A DNA stretch of 64,000 bases from Brucella cytisi (lineage in GTDB: Bacteria > Pseudomonadota > Alphaproteobacteria > Rhizobiales > Rhizobiaceae): NCBI GenBank assembly GCA_012103075.1, contig JAAVLQ010000002.1:1071001-1135000 (forward strand). Reading direction: 5' to 3'. The position numbers and the translations under genes are program-made. Numbering within the stretch: position 1 is the first letter of the stretch; each line of letters begins with the position of its first letter. The notes below the pieces were generated by a model. It worked only from the letters and a program-made list of their open reading frames with translations, was not told the DNA's origin and searched no databases. This document shows positions 22,200 through 31,773 of this stretch, one piece after another.

Positions 22200-22859
22200 A
22201 TGGCCACTTTAGAAGGCGGCGCCTACGACGACGTGTTGTTCGGCTCCCGCTTTGACGATTTCATCCGTGCCCATGGCGGTGATGATCTCGTCTTCGGAGG
22301 TGATGGCAATGACACCATCTTCGGCGACAACGGGAACGACACCCTTTTCGGCGGAAATGGTGATGACTTACTTTTCGGCGGAAATGGCAATGACATTCTG
22401 TTCGGTGATGCAGGAAACGACGTCCCAAGCGGCGGCAACGGGAATGATGTGCTATTTGGCGGTGCTGGAGACGATGTTCTTCAGGGCGGCAATGGCGCAG
22501 ACCTTCTCTTTGGCGGCGACGGAAACGATATCCTGCAGGGTGGCAACGGCAACGACATCCTCGATGGCGGTGCCGGTGACGATATCCTTATCGGCGGAAA
22601 TGGCAGCGATACATTCTTGTTCAATGGTGGCGGCGGAAACGACGTCATTCTCGACTTCAATCCCGGCGAAGATATTCTGCAGATTCAGAAGGGCATCAAT
22701 GGTCTTGATATCTCTTCCGCAGACGATCTGGCCGACCGTGTCACGCAGGTTGGTGGCAATGTCGTTGTCGATCTCGGCAATGGCGATACCGTTACCCTCG
22801 TAAACACCAATGCAGACGATGTACAGGATCATCCCGACCAGTACTTCACTGTTCACTAA
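22200..22859 (+). CDS. Small secreted RTX (calcium-binding nonapeptide repeat) protein, ExpE1-like
   Basis: 219 residues, intact. Start ATG 22200 with a strong AAGGAG site 7 bases upstream. No signal peptide. About twelve tandem nonapeptides of the form GGxGxDxxx run from about residue 33 to 141 (for example GGNGNDILF, GGAGDDVLQ). These fold as a calcium-bound parallel beta-roll. The C-terminal 75 residues (SDTFLFNGGGGNDVILDFNP onward, ending DQYFTVH) have the acidic, hydrophobic-tailed look of an uncleaved type I secretion signal. The exporter pair lies directly upstream and two tandem hairpins follow. By position it equals expE1/wgeA, the secreted calcium-binding protein of the EPS II locus. 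No catalytic domain is visible, so a scaffold or polymer-binding role is plausible. Confidence 0.88.
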   Translation: MATLEGGAYDDVLFGSRFDDFIRAHGGDDLVFGGDGNDTIFGDNGNDTLFGGNGDDLLFGGNGNDILFGDAGNDVPSGGNGNDVLFGGAGDDVLQGGNGADLLFGGDGNDILQGGNGNDILDGGAGDDILIGGNGSDTFLFNGGGGNDVILDFNPGEDILQIQKGINGLDISSADDLADRVTQVGGNVVVDLGNGDTVTLVNTNADDVQDHPDQYFTVH

Positions 22860-22874
22860 TTGAACAATTGAGAG

Positions 22875-22903
22875 CGTGCCCGGCAATCCTCCCGCCGGGC
22901 ACG
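22875..22903 (+). terminator. Rho-independent terminator after the RTX gene
   Basis: Perfect 10-base stem CGTGCCCGGC / GCCGGGCACG with a 9-base loop, followed by TTTCGTCTTTTT. It begins 15 bases after the RTX stop. Confidence 0.85.
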
Positions 22904-22916
22904 TTTCGTCTTTTTA

Positions 22917-22950
22917 CCGGGCACGCATTTCCTTAGCTTTGCGTGCCCGG
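22917..22950 (+). terminator. Second tandem hairpin after the RTX gene
   Basis: Perfect 10-base stem CCGGGCACGC / GCGTGCCCGG with a 14-base loop, 13 bases after the first hairpin. It repeats the same stem sequence. There is no T tract, so it may act as a backup terminator, or the two hairpins may form alternative pairings. The downstream glycosyltransferase gene begins 61 bases later. Confidence 0.6.
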
Positions 22951-23011
22951 GCACTCCGGCAAGCTGAATCCCTGCAAGCCGATATTCCTGCAAGAATGAA
23001 AGGGCCTCACA

Positions 23012-25270
23012 TTGAACCTCGACCATTCGGCGGACACTGAAAGCAAAACCGAGAACCTCTCCATTTGCCGTCTCTGCGCCGATGTCGCTGTGGTTATCTG
23101 GGATATCCCGCCCGGCTCGGACAACCACCAAATGCAAATTTGAAATGCCGGTTCAGCCGGTCCCGCTGTTGAGCGTCGGTATTCCGCTCGAAAATGGCGG
23201 TCTACGCATGTTCTGGGCACTGCGCACCGGCAGTGAACCAGTCGAACTTTCGCTCTCTGCGGGCCCCTTGGCCCCACTGCTCAGGCGATCATCTATCCGG
23301 CCAACGAACTTGCTCCCTTCGACGTCGAATATGTCGTTAGCGAACTCACTTTGCCCGGACATATCAAGCTTCTTACCAATTTACTGACCACGTGGCGTAG
23401 CACTTTCCGGCTCTCCCGAAACCAGACTTTCGCATCCCTCGTGCGTGACCTGACTTTCGCGTTGACGCCGGAACCGCGTGAGGCCCAGCATTGCGGCGAA
23501 CCGGTTCAGGGACATCATCTTCTTGAAACAGCGGTCGACCCGATGCTGGGTGAGATTTCGGCTATCTATGGCATCACTTCCGGCAGCGTCATGGTAGTTC
23601 CACCCGGGTTTGTGATGGGAAAGCAGGCTCGCAATGCCCGGCAGCCATGTCATTTTCTGCTGGAAGCAGCGCAGAACCTGCCGTCATCGCTGTTATTGGT
23701 GCTCACTGGTCAGAAAGGCGTTGCCGTTCGCAAGCTTGCGGCATCGACCGGCGAACAAACAGATTTCGCCAAATGGTGGACCAAATGGCAGGGCAATGGC
23801 GCATTGCGGGAGTTTCTCGTTCGCCAGCTCGGCAAGTTAAGCTCTGCCGGCGCCGCAGTCGCCATCGACCTGCAAACGCGCACTCCGCTGCCCGTTCGCC
23901 AGATCGCACAGTCAACCACCCATCCGGCAGCGGAAATCGATCTTGCATTGGCACTTGACGGTGGGTTGATCGTGGGCGGGTGGATGCATGACCCGGCCGC
24001 CATGCTCGCAGACATCGACTATCTTCCGGAAAATGGAAGCGCTTTGTCGTTGAAGCCCAATTTTCACAAATTTCCCGGCAAGATAGCCAAACGGGAAGAC
24101 GCACCGCAGCAGGATGTAACGGGCTTCGTAGCCCGGCTTCCTTCAGTGCAAAATCTTGGGCCGCTTTTGCAACCCCGGTTCCAGATGCGCCTTGCATCCG
24201 GCGCGACCGCGCCGCTCGTGCCGGCCCCGCAACCCTTCGAGCCATCGGCGCAGCGCAATCGCATCTTGCGGTCTGTACCACCACAACAGGCCCGACCGCA
24301 TGTCTTCTCACATATTCTGGGACCGGCTCTAACCGAAGTTGAGAAGAAGCTCGCTGCAACGGTGCGGATATCCGAGGTGAAGGATTACGGAACGACGCCT
24401 GCCTCCCCGCTCGCATCCATCGTTATTCCACTTTATCGCAATCTCGACTTTCTGCGTTTCCAGTTCTCATCCATGGCGACGGACCCATGGCTCGTCGAAA
24501 ATGCAGAGTTCATATTCGTGTTGGATTCCCCTGAGATTCAAGATGACACTGAACACATGCTGGGCGGCTTGCACATTCTGCACGACATGCCATTCAAGCT
24601 CGCCATCATGAATCGCAACGGCGGCTATGCGCGTGCCTGCAATGCTGGCGCCAGCATTGCGACAGGAACGACAATCGTGATGTTGAATTCCGACGTCGTG
24701 CCTGCCGAACATGGTTGGCTGCAGCAACTGATCCAGCCTCTGTTTGATCAGCCGAAGCTCGGAGCAATCGGTCCCCGCCTTTTGTTCGAGGATGGCTCGC
24801 TTCAACATGCCGGGCTTTATTTTGCCCGCGACCGTCAGGGCATCTGGCTGAACCACCATTATTACAAGGGTATGCCGGGCAACTATCCGCCAGCACGACG
24901 CTCGCGGGAAGTGCCGGGCGTCACCGGTGCCTGCCTGATAACACGCAAGGATATCTTCGATCTCGTAGGCGGCTATACGGAAGACTACGTCATCGGCGAC
25001 TATGAGGACAGCGATCTGTGCCTGAAGATCAGGCAACTTGGCTTCCAGATATTCTATGAATCTTCCGTAGCACTTTACCATTTCGAGCGCCGCTCGATCC
25101 GTCGCAGCTCGGATTACATGCGCGGCCTCGCCAGTCAATATAATGCCCGGCTTCATACACAGCGCTGGGATGACGACATTACTGAATTGATGGTCCTGCC
25201 ACAAGAACAAGAAGGCACTGCCGACCTGTCCAATGTGATCATGACCAAATCTGAAAGGAGCGCCGCTTGA
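23012..25270 (+). CDS. GT2 family glycosyltransferase with N-terminal extension (frameshifted near start)
   Basis: About 750 residues. The most likely start is TTG 23012 with GAAAGGG 7 bases upstream; the alternative ATG at 22996 would need an extra indel. Two frame changes occur: an extra T near 23137-23142 (MQIEMPVQP) and one near 23262-23275 (SAGPLGPTAQAIIYP). From 23351 on it is continuous. The N-terminal 370 residues contain a GLIVGGWMHDP segment like those in the proteins at 27413 and 28156. The GT2 domain (about residues 400-680) shows ASIVIPLYRNLDFL, NGGYARACNAGA, VMLNSDVVP (DxD-like), GPRLLFEDGSLQHAG, VPGVTGACLITRKD and DYEDSDLCLKI. Its stop overlaps the next start (TTGA). Confidence 0.83.
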
Positions 25271-26105
25271 CGGACGTGGTAGCGCTGAAACAGCCAGAAC
25301 CCGAAGCCAAACCAGCAATACCGAATGAGCAGATCGACTGGCTGATGCAGTCTGTTTTGAAGAACCGCTTTTGCCCTCCCCGGACCCGAACAACGTGTTC
25401 GTCGGCGATGGGGATTATCGTGCAGTCGGCGCCGAATTTCTCGGTCATTTCATTCGCAAAGGCGGGCTTCGACCCGACGCCCATGTGCTCGATATTGGTT
25501 CAGGTATCGGTCGCATGGCCGTGCCGCTGACCCAATATCTCGATCCGGCAAAAGCCCGCTATTCCGGGATTGATCCCGTAGCAGGCGGTGTTAACTGGTG
25601 TCGACAATACATAACCTCGCGCTATCCGAACTTCGAGTTCCGCCACATCGATATCGCCCACGATCTTTATAATCCCAAAGGTGCGGTCAGCGGACTCAAT
25701 CTCGTCCTGCCTTTCGCGGACAAGAGCTTCGACTTCATCATCATGACGTCGGTGGTCACGCATCTGACGTCAGATGAAGTCAAAACCTATCTCGATCAGA
25801 TTTCTCGCGTCCTCGCTCCCGGTGGAAAATTGTTCATGACAGCTTTCGTCGTGGATGATGTCGCCGCGCGCGACCGTCACGGTAAACGTGACAAACGACT
25901 TGCATTTGAACGCCATGGAAATGGACCCTGCTGGTTCGTGCCGGAACTGCCGCCGCTTGCGGCAGTCGGGTTTGAAAACGGCTTCTTGGATCGCGCGCTT
26001 ACGGGCGCGAAACTGACGCTCGAAACAAAATCATTCGGCCACTGGCGCGGCATCGAAGGGGATCACTATCAGGATCTTTTCATCGCCTCGCGAGGTGCTG
26101 CCTGA
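25267..26105 (+). CDS. Class I SAM-dependent methyltransferase (one frameshift)
   Basis: Start TTG 25267 is supported by AAAGGAG 7-8 bases upstream and by the TTGA overlap with the previous stop; no ATG fits. The frame changes near 25368-25376 (C run), after LMQSVLKNR. Motif I is VLDIGSGIGRMAVPL, motif II GIDPVAGGVNWCR, motif III near FDFIIMTSVVTHL, and post-III VLAPGGKLFMTAF. About 279 residues. Probably O-methylates a sugar of the polymer or caps the chain. Its stop overlaps the next start by one base (TGATG), so translation is coupled to the GT4 gene. Confidence 0.86.
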
Positions 26106-27364
26106 TGGCTCAGCGTGTCCTCATAGCGGCCCATAACCATCCGTCGCTCCACCCCGGCGGAACCGAGATTTTTGCACACGATCTGTTCCGGGCCTATCAG
26201 CGCGCCGGTTGTGAGGCGATGTTCATGGGAGCCACCAACAAGGTGCATCGTGAGGCCCGTCCCGGTACGAGCTTCCAGAGCATCGGCACCGGCGGGGACG
26301 AAATCCTGCTCTGGTCTGGCCATTTCGACCGGTTCTATATGAGCCAGATCGACCTTTATGGAATTGTTCCCGACATTGTCGAACTACTGCAGGATTTCCG
26401 GCCCGATGTGGTCCACCTGCACCATCTACTTTTGCTGGGCGCCGAATTTCCGCATATCGTGCGCCGAACATTACCAGATTGCCGTATTGTTCTTACTTTG
26501 CACGACTATTACCCAATCTGCCACCACGACGGGCTTATGGTCCGCACTACTGGCAAGGAGCTTTGCCATGGGGCTGGTCCCGACCGTTGTCATGCCTGTT
26601 TCAAAGACATCGCGCTTGATAAATTCGTACTGCGTGAGCGGCATATCAAATCGCTCCTCAGCGCGGTCGATGCATTCGTCTCACCGAGTGAGTTTCTGAA
26701 ACAACGCTATGTCGAATGGGGACTTGCGGAAGAGCTGATCAGCGTCATTCCCAATGGTCAACCGGAGCGCGCTTCTGTGGAAGAACTGCAGGGCGAACGC
26801 AATAAGCCGGTCTTCGGCTATTTCGGCAATCTCAATCCGTGGAAGGGCGCAACAGTCCTGCTTGAAGCAGCACAACAGCTCATTTCCGAGGGTTTCGATT
26901 TCGAATTGCGCGTGCATGGTGCAGCACCATTTCAAAGTGAAAGCTTCGTCAGCGAAATCGAACGGCTCTTTGCCGAGACATCGCCGTTCGTCCAACGCCG
27001 CGGTGCCTATCGTCGTGAGGATATTGCCAAGCTGATCCAGTCCGTCGACTGCGCCATAATGCCGTCGATCTGGTGGGAAAATGCTCCGCTCGTCATTCAG
27101 GAAGCACAGGGACAGAACCGTCCTGTCATATGCAGTAATATCGGCGGAATGGCAGAAATGATTGAAAACGAGGTCAATGGCATCACTGTTCCGCCGAATG
27201 ATCCGCTCGCGCTCGCCCGGGCGATGCGTCGGATGGCGGAAAACCCGGACTTACGCCGGTCGCTCAGCGAGAATGCGCGTCATCCGGACACGATCGACAC
27301 GACCGCCACACGCTACCTCGATCTGATCGGGACATTGCGTATTGCGCGTGTCGAGGCAGCATAA
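26105..27364 (+). CDS. GT4 family glycosyltransferase
   Basis: Intact, 419 residues. N-domain begins VLIAAHNHPSLHPGGTEIFA with the GGxE loop. A Cys-rich insert CHHDGLMVRT...CHGAGPDRCHACF (about residues 139-165) may bind a metal. The C-domain has FGYFGNLNPWKGATVLL and MPSIWWENAPLVIQEAQGQ, then VICSNIGGMAEMIEN. Very similar to the protein at 30414-31736, which shares the WWEN and SNIGGMAE segments, so the two are paralogues. It transfers a sugar from a nucleotide donor at the cytoplasmic face. It is translationally coupled to the methyltransferase gene. Confidence 0.9.
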   Translation: MAQRVLIAAHNHPSLHPGGTEIFAHDLFRAYQRAGCEAMFMGATNKVHREARPGTSFQSIGTGGDEILLWSGHFDRFYMSQIDLYGIVPDIVELLQDFRPDVVHLHHLLLLGAEFPHIVRRTLPDCRIVLTLHDYYPICHHDGLMVRTTGKELCHGAGPDRCHACFKDIALDKFVLRERHIKSLLSAVDAFVSPSEFLKQRYVEWGLAEELISVIPNGQPERASVEELQGERNKPVFGYFGNLNPWKGATVLLEAAQQLISEGFDFELRVHGAAPFQSESFVSEIERLFAETSPFVQRRGAYRREDIAKLIQSVDCAIMPSIWWENAPLVIQEAQGQNRPVICSNIGGMAEMIENEVNGITVPPNDPLALARAMRRMAENPDLRRSLSENARHPDTIDTTATRYLDLIGTLRIARVEAA

Positions 27365-27412
27365 GAGGTAAATCATGAACATCGCGACCAAAGTTCCATC
27401 TGAGGGGAAACA

Positions 27413-28144
27413 ATGCAGGCAGCGGCCCCCAATGCTGCAGCCCGACCTCAAAGGACCGAAGCCATGAAAGGACGCGTTGACGCCATAGAGGAAGGCCGTC
27501 TCTATGGCTGGGCTTTCGATCCATCCGTTCCGACGGAGCGGCTTCTGATCCGCGTCCTGCTGGACGACAAGCCTATCGCTGAAGCACCTGCCGACAAGGA
27601 TCGCCCCGATCTTAAGCGCAACGGTATCGGCGATGGCAAGCACGCTTTTGAAGTGATGTTGCCACAGTTTGCGGCAGCACGCGCTGGCGAACTCGTTGTC
27701 GTCGCCGCCAACGCGTCTGGCGCGGAGCAGAAGCTACGTGTACCGAAGCCTGACGAACAGGCGGCCGAAGCGCTTATCGCCGCGCCGATGACGCGCATTC
27801 TGGACAAGCTCGATATGCTGATGGCAGCGCAGCGCCAGTTGCAAGTCAATCAGCGTTCGTTGCAACGCGTCGCGCCTACCCTTGATGCATCCGGCAATGC
27901 CGCCCCCGCTGAACTGCTTGATATTGCAAGTTCCGTCGATGGTTTGCGAACCGACCTCCATCAGCGCATGACCGAACTTGACGTGCACATCATGCGCATG
28001 GACGGCGTTGTCGCAGGACTGGAACAACGTCTGGATGACGTGCGCAAGCGCAGCGGCGGCGACCTCAAGTTCTTGTTCTTACTGGCTGCCGTCTTGACGG
28101 GCTTCGTCGCAGGCGCACTGCTGACCCTCGCGGTCATGCCCTGA
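27413..28144 (+). CDS. Membrane-anchored protein with GW.xDP module and coiled coil, function unknown
   Basis: 243 residues, intact. Start ATG 27413 has GAGGGG just upstream. An earlier ATG at 27375 also has a good ribosome site but is in another frame and stops after about 30 codons. Residues 17-105 form a small module, KGRVDAIEEGRLYGWAFDP to GIGDGKHAFEVMLP, of a kind I associate with glycosyltransferases and surface proteins. Residues 120-215 are helical or coiled coil, with heptads around MTRILDKLDMLMAAQRQLQV and RMTELDVHIMRMDG. A single C-terminal transmembrane helix (FLFLLAAVLTGFVAGALLTL) ends the protein. The topology suggests a tail-anchored organiser of the assembly complex; this is inference. 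Confidence 0.7.
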   Translation: MQAAAPNAAARPQRTEAMKGRVDAIEEGRLYGWAFDPSVPTERLLIRVLLDDKPIAEAPADKDRPDLKRNGIGDGKHAFEVMLPQFAAARAGELVVVAANASGAEQKLRVPKPDEQAAEALIAAPMTRILDKLDMLMAAQRQLQVNQRSLQRVAPTLDASGNAAPAELLDIASSVDGLRTDLHQRMTELDVHIMRMDGVVAGLEQRLDDVRKRSGGDLKFLFLLAAVLTGFVAGALLTLAVMP

Positions 28145-28155
28145 GGAAAAACCTT

Positions 28156-30417
28156 ATGGCGCAAGACGAGAGACCTATCACACAGCAGCCCACGGCAAGA
28201 CCCGCCCGTTCACCTGACCGCCCTCCCATGATGATGGAGGGCGAAATGGTCGTCGGCAGTGTTATCGAAGACACACTGGTATTGGTGCTCGGCATCGGCA
28301 GTGCGACAAACGATCAGGTAACAGCGTTCCTGAATGGCGACCCCGCCATGAGCGTAAAGACAAGTCTGATCACATGGCCGCTCAAGGAGCCTTCACCTGC
28401 CGGAACGCATGGCTTTGTTGCCATCGTGCCAACGGTTGCTCTGCGCCGCGGCATGCTCAAGACGATCATGTTTCAGCACCGGGCAAAAGTTGCTCGCTAC
28501 AATTTCGCGTCGCGTTCCGCCTCCATTGCCGATTTTGTCGCCATGATCGGCGATCTTGCCGGACCGACCTTGCCGGGCGTCATCGATGAACTGGTGGAAG
28601 GTCTGATTTCCGGTCCTATCAGCCGGAAGAAACTTTCGGCCATCACCGTTCTATTGCAGGCGGGAGCCCGTTCTGACGGCTGCATCGAACTCATCGGCGG
28701 CAGCGATGAAGGCGAGATTTTCGTTCAGGGCTGGGCTCAGGATCTGACGCCCGCCGTAACTCGGCTTCTGATCAGCGGCAAGAACCCTTCACTTGCGGAA
28801 TGCGCAATCAGCGTTTTCGCACGGCCAGACCTTAATGATGAAGCTTCTGGATTTGCAGGACTTTTGCTTGCCAACGAACCAGTCGAACCGACTGATATCG
28901 AACGGCTTTTGTTTCGCGGACGACGGGGCTGGCGTTTTACTGAAGTCTACGACCGTAGACTGCTGTCTGGCTCGCGTGAAACGCCGGGCCATATCCGGGC
29001 AATCCTGCCGCGAGTACGCAGTTCGACGGACATTCTTCTGCGCATGCGTTCCGCCGCAAACCGTTTCGATGGTGCCGACACGATATCCAGCCTCCCCTTT
29101 CCTGTCCGGATGGGCATAGACAATGTCTTCCGGGTTGAAGGCAGCGGGATGCTGGTTTCTGGCTGGCTGCTCGATCCCGATAGCCACGTGGAAAGCGTAA
29201 AGCTGCGCCGCCATCGCGGTGAAACCCAGATTGATACCAGCTGGACCCGCGTCGACCGGCCAGACGTCACCCGCGAATTCGACAATCAACCGCCATTCAA
29301 TGCAGGCCTTGACCCTAGCCGTCACGCCCATGGTTTTGTCGCCTTCGCGCCGGAGCTTGCCGGTGACAGCACCTCGCCATTCTATCTTGAACTTGCGATC
29401 AGCGACGGACGGCGCGCCTTCTTTCCATTGACGCCAACCCGCGTCACGTCGCGTGACGCAATCGTACGGCAAATCCGCGCTACCGATCCGAATGCATGGG
29501 CGCTGCGCCATATTGTAGACCAACAGCTCGTGCCGTTGCTGCGCGGCGTCAACCGTCCTGCGCCGGAAGTCTTTGGCGTGGTCGATCTCGGCCCCTTCGA
29601 GGATGCGATAGGGCCTGCGATCATTATTGGTATCGATGAGCGCGTCGAGGAAATCGAACCTTTGCTGGCGCTTCTTGCGCTCGATCCCGAAACCCGCATC
29701 GCGCCAATTGTGATTGCGGCAGCGACAGAGATCATCGACCGTATCGGTGTACAAATCAGGCGCCTTGCGGATTTCTACCGCCTGCGTATCCGGCTCGTTT
29801 CGGCCACAGGATCAGAAGACCTCTACGATGCACTGGAAGTCGGCGCCCGCACGGTTTCAACGGATCAGGTCATATTTCTGGCCGGATCACTGCTGCCGCG
29901 CCGCTCCGGATGGCTGAACAAGCTCGTCAGCGCCTATGAAGCGCACAAGGACTGCGTTTTGTCTCCCACACTTGCCTATGAGGATGATTCAATTCGCTGG
30001 GCGGGAACCTGGGTTGCGGGGCCGCAATCCGGCATGTCGGCGGATCGCGCTCTGATCAGTCGCTATGCCGGTTATCCCATCGACGCCGTTTCAGGAATGT
30101 CCCTGACGGAAGTCGCAACAGCCACGTTCGAGTGCTGCATCCTTCCGCGTGAAGCCCTGTTTTCCGTCGGAGGGTTCACGCGCGGCTATCTCGGCACCCA
30201 TGAAAAGGGACTGGATCTCGGATTGAAACTGAAACAATCAGGCCTGCGCTCCTACTGGTTGCCTTCGGCACAGATGCTGGGAGCGGACGACGCATCCCTA
30301 ACCGACAGAGCATCAACTATAGCGCTCATCGAGCGCATTGACCGGCAGGTCTTCGACGCACGCTGGTCCTCCATTCTCGCTGGCAGACGCAAGGTACAGG
30401 TGGAGGAACCCGCATGA
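28156..30417 (+). CDS. Large protein with GW.xDP modules and degenerate GT2-like domain
   Basis: 753 residues, intact; ATG 28156 preceded by GAGG. No complete known domain was recognised. Two GW segments, EGEIFVQGWAQDLTP (about residue 190) and SGMLVSGWLLDPDSH (about residue 335), resemble those in the proteins at 23012 and 27413. The C-terminal 250 residues follow a GT2 outline: VSTDQVIFLAGSLLPRRSGW where the DxD should be, LSPTLAYEDDSIRWAGTWV, ATFECCILPREALFSVGGFT and GLDLGLKLKQSG. No clear DxD is seen, so the domain may be inactive or divergent. The stop overlaps the next start by 4 bases. Confidence 0.65.
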   Translation: MAQDERPITQQPTARPARSPDRPPMMMEGEMVVGSVIEDTLVLVLGIGSATNDQVTAFLNGDPAMSVKTSLITWPLKEPSPAGTHGFVAIVPTVALRRGMLKTIMFQHRAKVARYNFASRSASIADFVAMIGDLAGPTLPGVIDELVEGLISGPISRKKLSAITVLLQAGARSDGCIELIGGSDEGEIFVQGWAQDLTPAVTRLLISGKNPSLAECAISVFARPDLNDEASGFAGLLLANEPVEPTDIERLLFRGRRGWRFTEVYDRRLLSGSRETPGHIRAILPRVRSSTDILLRMRSAANRFDGADTISSLPFPVRMGIDNVFRVEGSGMLVSGWLLDPDSHVESVKLRRHRGETQIDTSWTRVDRPDVTREFDNQPPFNAGLDPSRHAHGFVAFAPELAGDSTSPFYLELAISDGRRAFFPLTPTRVTSRDAIVRQIRATDPNAWALRHIVDQQLVPLLRGVNRPAPEVFGVVDLGPFEDAIGPAIIIGIDERVEEIEPLLALLALDPETRIAPIVIAAATEIIDRIGVQIRRLADFYRLRIRLVSATGSEDLYDALEVGARTVSTDQVIFLAGSLLPRRSGWLNKLVSAYEAHKDCVLSPTLAYEDDSIRWAGTWVAGPQSGMSADRALISRYAGYPIDAVSGMSLTEVATATFECCILPREALFSVGGFTRGYLGTHEKGLDLGLKLKQSGLRSYWLPSAQMLGADDASLTDRASTIALIERIDRQVFDARWSSILAGRRKVQVEEPA

Positions 30418-31736
30418 GTGATAAACTCCGTGTTCTCGTGATCTCACACGCTCACCCGTCGATCTCGCTCGGTGGCGGTGAAATCGCCTCCTACAATCTG
30501 CATAAGGGGCTGAACGCTGTTCCCGGTGTGCAGTCGGTCTATCTGGCCCGAGCCGCTCACCCGATCCCGCGGCACGGCACGACCGCGCTTATGAGCATGC
30601 GGCGCGCCAGCGACGAAATCCTGTTCCATGCCGACGAATATGATCATTTCTATCTATCGAACAAGAACACCGATGAAATCCGTCGTGACCTGCTGCGCTT
30701 TGTCCGCGACTTCGACCCGGACGTCGTGCATTTCCATCATGTTCTCGGCCTAGGGCTCGAAACGCTCTATGCCATCCGCGAGGCACTGCCGGATCGCATC
30801 ATTCTGGTAACGTTTCATGAGTTCCTGTCGATCTGCAACAATGACGGTCAGATGGTCAAAGCTGGAACATCCAAACTCTGCAACGAGGCGTCCCCATCGA
30901 TTGCCACGCCTGTTTTCCGCAGATACCGCCGGCGCGTTTCCTCAAGCGCGAACGTTTTGTGCGCGGCATGCTGGAACTGGCGGACGCTTTCGTATCACCG
31001 AGTGAATTCCCGGCTAATCGCTATCTGGAATGGGGCCTCAACCCCGACAAGATGGCAGTCATCGAGAACGGCATCGCCATCCGCGATGTTACCCTCCGCG
31101 AGAACTGACTGGCCCGAACCCTCGACGCAGCCGCTTTGCCTTTTTTTCGGCCAGATCAACCCGTTCAAGGGCATCGACGTTCTGGTTGATGCCATATCGC
31201 GTGTACCGGAACAGGTCTGGGGCGAGGATTCCCGCCTGATGATCTTCGGCGGCAATCTGGAAAAACAACCCCCGCCTTTCAGGAGCGCATGCAGAAACTG
31301 ATTGAAGAGGCAGGCCCACGCGTGCGTTTCTATGGCGCGTACCAGAATGCTGAAATGCCACGCCTCATGCAGTCGGTAGATTGGGTGATCATGCCCTCGA
31401 TCTGGTGGGAAAATTCACCCATCGTCATTCAGGAGGCATTGCACCATCGCCGTCCGGTTATCTGCTCGAATATTGGCGGTATGGCTGAAAAAGATCCGCG
31501 ATGGCCAAGACGGCCTGCATTTCCGTGTTCGCAGCGCCGAGGATCTGGCCGACCGCTTTACAGAGGTGCTCAGCGATCCGAGCATATGGGACAGACTGCA
31601 TCATTCCATCCGCAATCCGGTCCACTATGTCGACTGCGCGAAGGAACATCTAGACCTTTATAATCGTCTGCGTGAGTCAAAACCCCGCAGACAGAAACCG
31701 GCAGTTACGCAAACTGCTCTTTCTCAGGCAAGCTGA
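30414..31736 (+). CDS. GT4 family glycosyltransferase, paralogue of the 26105 gene (frameshifted)
   Basis: Starts MSDKLRVLVISHAHPSISLG with GGGEIASYN. The frame changes near 30888-30895 (before CHACF), near 31105-31112, near 31270-31275 (C run) and near 31485-31490. Restored segments are FVSPSEFPANRYLEWGL, LCLFFGQINPFKGIDVL, MPSIWWENSPIVIQEALHH and ICSNIGGMAEK. The CHACF cysteine segment is shared with the 26105 protein. About 440 residues. Start overlaps the upstream stop (ATGA). It catalyses another sugar transfer in the same pathway. Confidence 0.82.
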
Positions 31737-31773
31737 GCCCGGCTTGACCTTATTGAAATAGAAGGAAGAACGT

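Noticed and set aside
22250..22620. Short direct DNA repeats of about 27 bases that look array-like
   Set aside because: They are in-frame codons of RTX nonapeptides with no unique spacers; not a CRISPR array.
28789..29754. A 321-residue open frame on the minus strand
   Set aside because: Antisense to the intact 753-residue gene, with no start signal and no family resemblance.
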